DNA of 58,332 nt from Peptococcaceae bacterium BICA1-8 (GTDB taxonomy: Bacteria > Bacillota > Peptococcia > Peptococcales > BICA1-8): contig JUEF01000019.1 of assembly GCA_000802045.1 (NCBI GenBank), positions 1 to 58,332 of the forward strand, given 5' to 3'. A model generated the notes under the pieces. That model was given only the letters and a program-made list of their open reading frames with translations. It ran no database searches and was not told where the DNA came from. Position 1 is the first letter of the stretch. The number at the start of each line of letters is the position of its first letter. Below are positions 8,463 to 17,200 of the stretch, in pieces. Both the position numbers and the translations under genes were made by a program.

Positions 8463-9413
8463 TTATCCTCGTGTTTTCCATATTGCCATCGGATGATTAC
8501 GGATGCGTTCTAAAATCTGTGCGTCTTCAAAAAGCAACTCGGGATGATATTCACCGTTTTTAAATGCCCTCAAAAACTCTGCTTCGTTATCATCAAGTTC
8601 AGAAAACATGGACAAGTAGCCAATAACCCGTTGCTTTGCCGCTGTTAGGTCAAACCGCTCCTTTTTCCGGATTACGGGGTATAAATCTGTCCGGATCTTG
8701 TACTCCGTCAGTTCATCAATCTTTCCTAAATTGAAGGTTTCAGGAACAGCCTCGCCGCCGACAGCATAGTAGAATATGGCGCATTTTTTCAGCAGAGGGA
8801 GTTCTGTTTCATCAAACAATCCAAAATAGATCATGTTATTAATATCATACAAATCACGGGCTGCCGCTCTTGTAAGCAGAGCAACAATCTTACTTGCAAA
8901 GATCTCAATGGAAGCCAAAGAGTTCACCTTAAAAGAATCCAGTATGCCAAGAGTTTCAATTGACCTTTGCTCCAGGGGCAGAATATGGGAACGCAGGGAG
9001 TAATTGATTTCTACTTTGATATTATCTTTCATGCCCGCAGTATTTGCATAGGAAAACACATAAGAATCCAGACTGTGGTAGGATTTTGATTTAGGGCTTA
9101 ATTCATATCCGCTCATCGCCATATATTTAAGGACGCTGTCCGAGATTCTTCGGCGTTCCTCGAACATTTCTTCCCGCGAATCATTATGTGTATAATCAAG
9201 GTCAATGTCCACAGATAACCTCGGCAGGTTGAAAATAGTCATATTGATTGCCGTCCCGCCTTTTAAGGCAAGGCTCTCACGCAGCAGCGGGTCGCTGTTT
9301 ATATATTTCAGTATTTCCGACAACCGGAATACTTTTTCTAATGTATCGCGGATAAACCCTAATTCCCGCGCCTGTTTTCCAAGCTTACGCTTATCATAAT
9401 CAAACAAATTCAT
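8463..9413 (-). CDS. abiEii: AbiEii/AbiGii-family nucleotidyltransferase toxin
   Basis: 316-aa toxin component of a type IV-class AbiE toxin-antitoxin system. The nucleotidyltransferase signature is visible in ALKGGTAINMTIF followed by PRLSVDIDLDY (residues about 48-75), with paired aspartates expected to bind metal. AbiEii enzymes transfer nucleotides and arrest growth, giving phage resistance and element stabilization. Its ATG overlaps the antitoxin gene by 14 nt with AAGGAGG directly upstream, so expression is coupled. Base composition is lower in GC than the ICE backbone. Confidence 0.9.
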   Translation of the reverse strand: MNLFDYDKRKLGKQARELGFIRDTLEKVFRLSEILKYINSDPLLRESLALKGGTAINMTIFNLPRLSVDIDLDYTHNDSREEMFEERRRISDSVLKYMAMSGYELSPKSKSYHSLDSYVFSYANTAGMKDNIKVEINYSLRSHILPLEQRSIETLGILDSFKVNSLASIEIFASKIVALLTRAAARDLYDINNMIYFGLFDETELPLLKKCAIFYYAVGGEAVPETFNLGKIDELTEYKIRTDLYPVIRKKERFDLTAAKQRVIGYLSMFSELDDNEAEFLRAFKNGEYHPELLFEDAQILERIRNHPMAIWKTRG

Positions 9414-10164
9414 TGCCTCCTTCCGATATAAGGGCTAAAAGCTGCTCCGGCACAAACAGCCTCCACTTTTTGTTATATATGGATTTTTCTTTTTCCAAAC
9501 CGCGATACAGGTATCTCACACTTTTTGAGATTTCGGCTTCACAGGCTTTAAAAAACGTATCCGTTATTTTCAGGGAATCCTTGAAATGCTCCAGGATATA
9601 TCCTGTTTTCTGAAACAAGATTTGTTTGCCGTAGCTTTTCAGATAGCAAAGCAGCTTTGTTTCATCTACATATGGCATCATTTCAAGGCTTCGGAGCAGT
9701 TCTTCCAATCCTCCGATTTTCTCAAAATCGTTGATGCTGTCTATGACGGTGCGTTCCAAATCGGTTACACGGGTGCCGTCCGGTTTTTTTACAATACCAT
9801 CGTTGATACGGGACATTTGGTAACGATAGGTCAAACCGTTAAATTCAAATGTGTTAAACTTTGTATCAGAGGATACATACACATCATAAAACACCTGATT
9901 AGTGCATCCGTAATATTCAAAAGCAGTATGGTGAGATATATATGCGCTTTCCGTCAAATTGCTGGCTATCACATACCGATTGACAACCGGCTCGCCGTCC
10001 GCAAGATTTATAGCAACATACAAGTTTCTTTTCACACTTTGAATATACCCTTTTTTCAGGTAGTTCTGTATCAGATCGCTGGCACTGTTTCTGTTGCCGA
10101 CCATCTCAGTAACATCATTCCATGTAAAATAACCTTTTTCCAATAGTTGTTCATAGTATTTCAT
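9400..10164 (-). CDS. abiEi: AbiEi-family antitoxin
   Basis: 254-aa antitoxin partner of the gene at 8463. The N-terminal winged-helix region (YFTWNDVTEMVGNRNSAS, then YLKKGYIQSVKRNLYV) fits the AbiEi antitoxin domain that binds its own promoter. The middle SAYISHHTAFEYYG is typical of the family. ATG 10164 follows GGAGGTGG. First gene of the pair, which is the usual order. Known AbiEi proteins repress their operon by binding inverted repeats; a candidate lies at 10258-10289. Confidence 0.88.
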   Translation of the reverse strand: MKYYEQLLEKGYFTWNDVTEMVGNRNSASDLIQNYLKKGYIQSVKRNLYVAINLADGEPVVNRYVIASNLTESAYISHHTAFEYYGCTNQVFYDVYVSSDTKFNTFEFNGLTYRYQMSRINDGIVKKPDGTRVTDLERTVIDSINDFEKIGGLEELLRSLEMMPYVDETKLLCYLKSYGKQILFQKTGYILEHFKDSLKITDTFFKACEAEISKSVRYLYRGLEKEKSIYNKKWRLFVPEQLLALISEGGNEFV

Positions 10165-10257
10165 ATTTTTACCACCTCCGTTGTTTTAATTTTAGTATGA
10201 TGTCGCTGAAAAATCAACCATGCAGAGGGTAAAATAAAATATTTTTTATTTTATTCT

Positions 10258-10289
10258 TGCTATCGCTTTTATTTCAGCGATAGCAAGGC
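10258..10289. promoter_or_regulatory. 12-bp inverted repeat upstream of abiEi
   Basis: Perfect arms CTTGCTATCGCT and AGCGATAGCAAG flank an 8-nt spacer between the TOPRIM gene and abiEi. Neither strand has a proper T-tract after the stem, which argues against a simple terminator. A related half-site (TCGCTGAAA) recurs nearer the antitoxin start at about 10203. It could be the AbiEi operator or a transcript-end structure of the gene at 10307. Confidence 0.4.
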
Positions 10290-10306
10290 ATAAAGAAAAT
10301 GATTTG

Positions 10307-11257
10307 CTATTCACGTTCCCGTGGCTGCCGCATCTTTGAGGTGATTTTTAAATAGTCGTTCACATCCTTTCCACGCTTCGGCGGCTCATCGGAAATGGTA
10401 AGTGAGGAGGAAAGAAGGGTCTTGATAGTCTTTGCTGCCAGCCGTCCAGCCGTGTCGTTGTCCAAGTGTAAAGCGATTTCCTTTATTTGTGGGAAGTCTT
10501 TTAAGTATTGCATGAGTGCAGCAGGCGGGGTGCTTTCCTCAATAATCTTTTTCGGCATATAGATTCCCGCAAGGGACAGGCAATTTTCCTGCCGCCAGTC
10601 CTTACCGGAAAGCAGTTCCAACGTACCATGGGATAATAAATCAATAGCGCTTTCAAATAAGTGCAGTTTGCGGCATTCGTTCCTGGCTGGGATAGAGAAG
10701 GAGAAGTGCTTGTCACTTCCGTTCACTTCCCCCATAAACCGTTTGCCAAAAGTTCCACGGAGAGTAGCATATTTGGGAACGCCATGCCGGTCAAAACCGA
10801 TAAAGACGGCGTTGTGATAATCACGGCTTTCATATAGCTGTTTGGTCCGGATACAGTAGTCTATAATCTCCCGGTGAATGCTGCGCCCCATGAGGTAGGT
10901 AATCACGTGGTCATTGTTTTCATTTTTCTCAGGCAGGAGCAGTTTTTTAGGCTCAACAGGTTTCTGCACCTTTGGCGAAACAGGCGGCATGACCGCTGAC
11001 TGTCCGTCTATCTGAAGTACCGCTTCCGGGAGCGTCATGCCCCGTACCTTGATGAGATAGTCCAGGGCAGAACGCCCGCCGATGTTGCGCGACCACCAGC
11101 ACCATTTCCCGTTGCTGATTTTCAGGCTGTCATGGGTACGTGTGGTATAGACGTTGCCGGAAAAGCGCACCAGCTCCTGCGGCTCATAATATTGCAGGTA
11201 AGTCAGCAGATCCATTCGCTTTGAGCGCTCAATCTGCTCCGGTGTTACATAAGGCAT
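10307..11257 (-). CDS. DUF3991/TOPRIM-domain protein (primase-like)
   Basis: 316-aa protein with an N-terminal DUF3991-like region (KWCWWSRNIGGRSALDYLIKV, residues about 52-72) and a C-terminal TOPRIM fold: glutamate in LHLFESAIDLLSHG and the acidic motif IALHLDNDTAGR (about 260-271). Such ICE proteins are thought to act like primases in processing transferred DNA, though activity is not shown here. It begins 11 nt after the large helicase/methylase gene, with GAGGTG before the ATG, so the two are in one operon. Confidence 0.85.
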   Translation of the reverse strand: MPYVTPEQIERSKRMDLLTYLQYYEPQELVRFSGNVYTTRTHDSLKISNGKWCWWSRNIGGRSALDYLIKVRGMTLPEAVLQIDGQSAVMPPVSPKVQKPVEPKKLLLPEKNENNDHVITYLMGRSIHREIIDYCIRTKQLYESRDYHNAVFIGFDRHGVPKYATLRGTFGKRFMGEVNGSDKHFSFSIPARNECRKLHLFESAIDLLSHGTLELLSGKDWRQENCLSLAGIYMPKKIIEESTPPAALMQYLKDFPQIKEIALHLDNDTAGRLAAKTIKTLLSSSLTISDEPPKRGKDVNDYLKITSKMRQPRERE

Positions 11258-11268
11258 GTTTTTTCACC

Positions 11269-14200
11269 TCATCTTTCGTAGCCCACGGCTTTCTTTTCCG
11301 GTACATCTATGTCCTCATCCGGCTCGCCGTCGATCACCTCGTTTTCATGTTTATCCATGTTGAGCAAAATGTTCAGCTCTGCAAGCCGCGCAGATTTGGT
11401 TTGAAGCTCTTGCTCCTTCTCAAAGGGAATGTCGATTTGTTCTTTAGCCGTTTCCATCTGCTGGTGGAGCGTTTTTAACTGTTCTTGGCAATATTCCAGC
11501 TTCTTTGGTATTTCGGCAAGAGTGTTATTGAGTCTTGTGATATTGCCGTGGATGTCTGTACCCAAAGTGAACGTATGGCTGAGAGCGCCTCGTAGGGTGA
11601 TTTGATACTGCTTATTAAATCCATCAAAGGAAAACAGCATCGGAAATCCCATGTAGCTGCCCAGCTCCTGCGGCTCCGGCGTGGTCATCAGCTTGCAGGC
11701 TTCAAGGATGGCCGCGCCCGCCTGTGCCTTTTCGGTGTACGAAACTCCCTTGACCGTCATGCCCGCAAATTTGCTTTCCTCTGTGGTGCCATCGATAGTT
11801 TTCAATGTGGTATGCTGCTCATACAGGGAAAGGTCTTTTTCATAACCCTCAATCCGTTCCTCGGTGGATTTGATCTGCTGCGGGTAGTGTTTGAGCAACC
11901 GGTCTTCCAAAGCGTAACGCTGGCTTAAATGGTTCGCCTTTAAAAGCTTCAATTTAGACACCTGAATATCCAGATCCATCTTTTCCTTGATATAAACGTT
12001 GCCGGTCGCCAGCGCCTTCACCTCAGCATAGGAAAGCGCTGTTTCGTCAATGTCCTCGGCGCTTCTTACAGGGGATTTGCTGGTCATAATCTGACTGATA
12101 AACCGCTGCTTGTTCTCAAGTATCTGGTAGAGGTAAGCATCGAAGGTGTTTTCCGTCACATACCGGAAGATATGCACCTCGTCGTTTTTATTGCCTTGCC
12201 GCACAATACGTCCGGAGCGCTGCTCCAGATCTCGTGGCCGCCATGGGCAATCCAGGTCATGAAGCGCAATCAATCGGTCCTGAACATTGGTTCCGGCCCC
12301 CATCTTAAAGGTGGAGCCTAACAGGGCACGTACCTGTCCCTTGCGGACTTTGGCAAACAGCTCCTTTTTCTTGGTCTCCGTGTTGGCATCGTGAATAAAG
12401 GCAACCTCGTCGGCGGGGACTCCACGTGCGATGAGTTTTTGGCGCACATCCTCGTACACATTGAATTTTCCGTCACCTTTAGGTGTGGACAGGTCGCAGA
12501 ACACAAGCTGGGTCAATTTCTTATCGCTGTTTTCCTGCCAGAAGCGGAAGATATTGTCCACGCAGGCGTTTACCTTGCTTTCTTCGTGGTCGGGCAGCAT
12601 GGGATTGGCCAGTCGCTGGTCAAGGGCCAGCTTGCGGCCATCGTTGGTGATTTTAAGCATATTGTCCTCATAGGGTTCTACCAGCTTGGCGCGTACCCGT
12701 TCGGCGCGCTCAGCAAGCTCGGCCACCATGTCCTGCTGGAATACGCTGGGTTTCACCGCCACATTGTGGTAGTTAGCTTTCGGTACAGGAAGATTCAGCA
12801 TATCCGCAGTTTTGATATCCGCGATTTCCTTGAACATATTCATGAGTTCCGGGAGGTTATAGAACCGGGCAAACCTCGTTTTGGCCCGGTAGCCAGTTCC
12901 CTCCGGCGCAAGCTCAATGGCCGTAACGGTTTCCCCGAATGTACTTGCCCAGCAATCAAAATGTTGGAGTCCGTTTTTACGCAGAGCTTCGTACTGCAGA
13001 TACCGCTGCATGGTATACATCTCGGTGATACTGTTGGAAATAGGTGTTCCCGTGGCAAAGATGATACCGCACCCCTCGGTCAATTCATCCAGGTAGCGGC
13101 ATTTGGCAAACAGATCGGAGGACTTCTGCGCCTCGGTCTGGGACAGGCCCGCCACGTTCCTCATTTTGGTGTAGAGGAACAAATTTTTATAAAAATCTGC
13201 CTCATCAACAAAGAGCCGGTCAACGCCCAATTCCTCAAACGTTACCACATCGTCTTTTCGGCTGGTATCGTTGAGCTTATCCAGCTTTAATTTCAGAGTC
13301 TTTTTAGTTTTTTCAAGCTGTTTGATGGCGTAACGCTCGCCTTTTTCCTCTTTCAGTTCCTGAATCCCGCTGGTAATCTCCGCAATCTGCTCCTGCAACT
13401 GCTGTTTTTGGCGCTCCGCAGAGATGGGGATTTTCTCAAATTGGCTGTGGCCTATAATCACCGCGTCATAGTCGCCAGTGGCGATTCTCGCACAAAACTT
13501 CTTGCGGTTTTTAGTTTCAAAGTCCTTTTTCGTCGCCACAAGGATGTTAGCAGACGGGTAGAGTTGCAAAAACTCTCCGGCCCATTGTTCGGTCAGGTGG
13601 TTCGGCACCACAAACATGCTCTTGTTGCAAAGCCCCAGATGCTTGCTTTCCATTGCTGCAGCCGTCATTTCGTAAGTCTTGCCCGCACCCACGCAGTGAG
13701 CCAGCAAGGTGTTGCCGCCATATAGGATGTGCGCCACCGCATCTACCTGGTGTTTGCGCAGGGTGATTTCCGGATTCATTCCTGTAAACCGGATATGGCT
13801 GCCGTCGTATTCGCGTGGACGGATGGAATTGAAGCGGTCGTTGTAGAGCCTTGTCAGACGTTCCCGGCGTTTAGGGTCTTTCCATATCCAGCTTTGGAAT
13901 GCCTCCTTGATGGCCTCCTGTTTTTGCTGGGCGATGGCGGTTTCCTTTTTGTTAAGCACACGCTTCTCAACACCGTCCTCATAGACGGTATCAAAGATGC
14001 GCACATCCCGCAGATTGAGGGTTTCTTCAACTATCTTGTACGCATTAATACGGCTGGTGCCATAGGTCATAACGGCCTTAATGTTTCCGCTGCGGTCGTC
14101 GTTTTTGCCCTTGACGTTCCAGTTGGCGGTATAGGTGGAATAAAAAACATCGATGTAGCGCCTGTACATATACGGAGTTTCCAGAAGCTCAAAGATGAAG

Positions 14201-17200
14201 TCCTTAACCACATCCGGGGGAAGCCAGGTCGCACCGAGGCGTACATCAATCTCAGAGGCGTTCAGGTCCTTTGGCTGCACTGCTTCCAGTGCCGTAACAT
14301 TCACACCGTAGGTGTCAGGGTGCATTTCGGCAAATTGCCGGGCGGTTTTGAGTTTTTCCCGGACGTTGCCGGAGAGATAAGCATCCGCCGTTTCAAACAT
14401 CGGCTTTCCTGTATTGTCTAGCTTTTCAGGATTAAGGAACACGACGCCTTCCAGGTCTTTTACAAGCTGTTCCTCGGAAAGCCCTGTCAGGCTCTGCATT
14501 AGACCTAGGTCCACACAGGCTTTTTCTGCGATGGAGATCGCCAGTGCTTCAGTGGCGGTATCCACATGGGTAACGTTCGTGCGTTGCCGGATAGTACGTT
14601 TGGTAAACATATCGGCCTTGCGCTCCAGCTCGCCGTTCTCGTCGAGAATCTCCAGAGAACAGAGCAGGCAGTAGGAGCTGTCGTCGGAAAAAGCCATGTT
14701 GTTGCCGCGGCTGTTCAAAAGTCCGTATTTTGCGACAAAAGTGTCATAAAGACGGTTCAGCTTGCACTGTTGTTCCTGGATTATTTCGTCGCTGTAATCC
14801 TCAGTCTGGTATTCAATGAGTTCGCGGACTGAGTCCCGGATAGCAATCATGCCCTTGATCCGGCCCTCCGCCGTGACAGAGGTTTCCACGCGGTTCATCC
14901 GGCTGTTTTCGCGGTAGTAGATTGCGCCGTCCATAACGGTATAACTGAAATTACGGACATTCGGATCTGCCGGGATAGAGGTGCCCACATCCTCGGTTAC
15001 ATCCTCCAGTTCATATTCAGTAATTTCCGCATGGATGTTTTCCAGCGCCTCGCGCAAAAGCTCTGCGAGGTCGGCACCTTCATAGGGCATACAGGTGGTT
15101 TCACTTTTGTTGCCGTACAACCGGTCGTCGTAGGCCATTGTGCCCAGCACCATTTCGGTATTGTCGGCAAAATAGCGATTTACGGGGATGCCGTCCTTGG
15201 TGGTGGAGAGATGCACCCAATCCGGTTCAATGTCGATTACCCTGTCACGTTTTTGCAGGAACAGGATGTCGGTGGTGACTTCCGTGCCGGCATTGGCAAA
15301 AAACGCATTGTTGGGAAGCCGGACGGCCCCCAAAAGCTCGGCCCGCTGCGCAATGTACTTGCGGACTTCGGGATTCTGCTTATCCATCGTGCCCTTAGAG
15401 GTGATAAAGGCAACAATGCCTCCGGGCCGCACCTTATCCAGTGTTTTGGCGAAAAAGTAGTCGTGAATATAAAACTTGTATTTGTCGTACTTTTTGTCTG
15501 ACACGCCATAGCTGCCAAAGGGCACATTGCCGATGGCCAGGTCGAAAAAGCTGTCGGGCAGGTTGGTTTCCTCAAAGCCCTGCACTGCGATGCTGGCGTT
15601 TTGATATAGCTGTTTGGCAATCCGGCCTGTGATGCCGTCCAGTTCCACACCATACAGCTTGGAGTTTTTCATGCTCTCCGGCACAAGGCCGAAAAAGTTG
15701 CCGATGCCGCAGGCGGGTTCCAGAATATTGCCGGTCTGGAAGCCCATGTTGGCAAGGCAGGCATACATGGCTTTGATGACGGTGGGGGAAGTATAATGGG
15801 CATTTAAGGTGGAGGCCCTCGCGGATGTATATTCCTCATCAGTGAGCAGCTCCTTAAGCATGGCGTATTCCTTCACCCACTGGCTATTCTGTTCATCAAA
15901 TACCTGCGGCAGGCCGCCCCATCCCACATACCGGGAAAGGATTTCCTGTTCCTCTGGAGTGGCAAAGCGGTTTTGTTCTTCCAGTTGGTTCAAGAGTCGT
16001 ATGGCGGCGACATTCCAGCCGTATTTAGCCTTTGCGCCTCCATGCCCTAATTCATCGTCGGTGATACGGAAATTGACGCGGGGCTGCTTAGGGACTGCTG
16101 GCTGGAGGTCAATGATGACTTTAGATACTTCGCCATCCTGTGTTTTTCGCCATACGGGTTCTTTGGCCTGTTCCAAAACGCCGTGCACAAACTCGATGCT
16201 TTCGCTGCGGAAAATGGGAAAGCCCGTGTTGTGTTGAAAGGTGATGTCCCGCAGACTGACCGTACCGGCTTCCTCGTCGATGCTATCGATGGCATAGCGC
16301 CGGTCCTCAATGGAAAGCTCCACGCCCACGGCAATTTCTTTTTCGGCTGGTTTCTTTTCCGCTTCCCCGACTTGGCCGTCCGGAAACTCCAGGTCAAATT
16401 CCACATAGGTTTTTTCGCTCTCGCTGCCGCTGTCGCTGGTGACGGAATTGCCCTCGTGGGTGATGGTCACATCGCCGGTTGCCCTCACCCATTCCGGTGC
16501 ATTGGGGTCGTCGGCATGAAGAGTAACGACGTCCCTTTTTTCCGTCAGGTAATCATGGTAGGTTCGTTGGAACACATCTTTGGCAAGCCATTCCTTAAAC
16601 TGCGGCAGGGTGGTATAGGCTTCATAAAAAGCCGGATGCTCCTCCCGCATGGAAAGGACAATGCGGTCGATGGCGCTGCCCAGTTCCCGTTCGGCACTGT
16701 CGGGGTCGGTATCCCTGTCCCGAAGGTAAGGGTAGATCTCGTTGGTACGTATCCTGTTGACGATTTGAGGCAGGTACGCCTGGTATAGCGCACGGGGGGA
16801 TGTTGTTCCCTTTTTTTCTTCGGCTGGTTGCTCTGGTACTTTTCCGGCGGCAATAAGATGGTCATTCAAGGGATTCTCCCGTAGCATCCGGTCAAAGTCA
16901 TCCCACGCCAGTTCCTTGCTGAACAGCGGAAAACTGATGTCGCGGAGCAGCACCTTGCCACTGTCAAAGGATAAAATCTCGTATTCGTCCGTGCCGAGAT
17001 ACACCGTGTCGCCAAGTGAGAAGGCATATTTCGCATTCTTTCGTGACGGCGGCTTTGGTTCGGAGGGAGCTGGTTCCCGGTTCAGGATTTCTCGCGCATA
17101 GGTTTGTTCGGCAAGCTGTTGGCGGCGTTCCTCCATCTGCTGTTCATAAACGGGCAGATATTCCTTTTCCTTACTGTTTAAGTAGCGGTCGGCGGTAATC

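Noticed and set aside
13729-14421. Long plus-strand frames inside the giant helicase gene (here and at 12391-13290, 15031-15501)
   Set aside because: They are antisense shadows of a conserved coding frame, without ribosome sites or recognisable domains.
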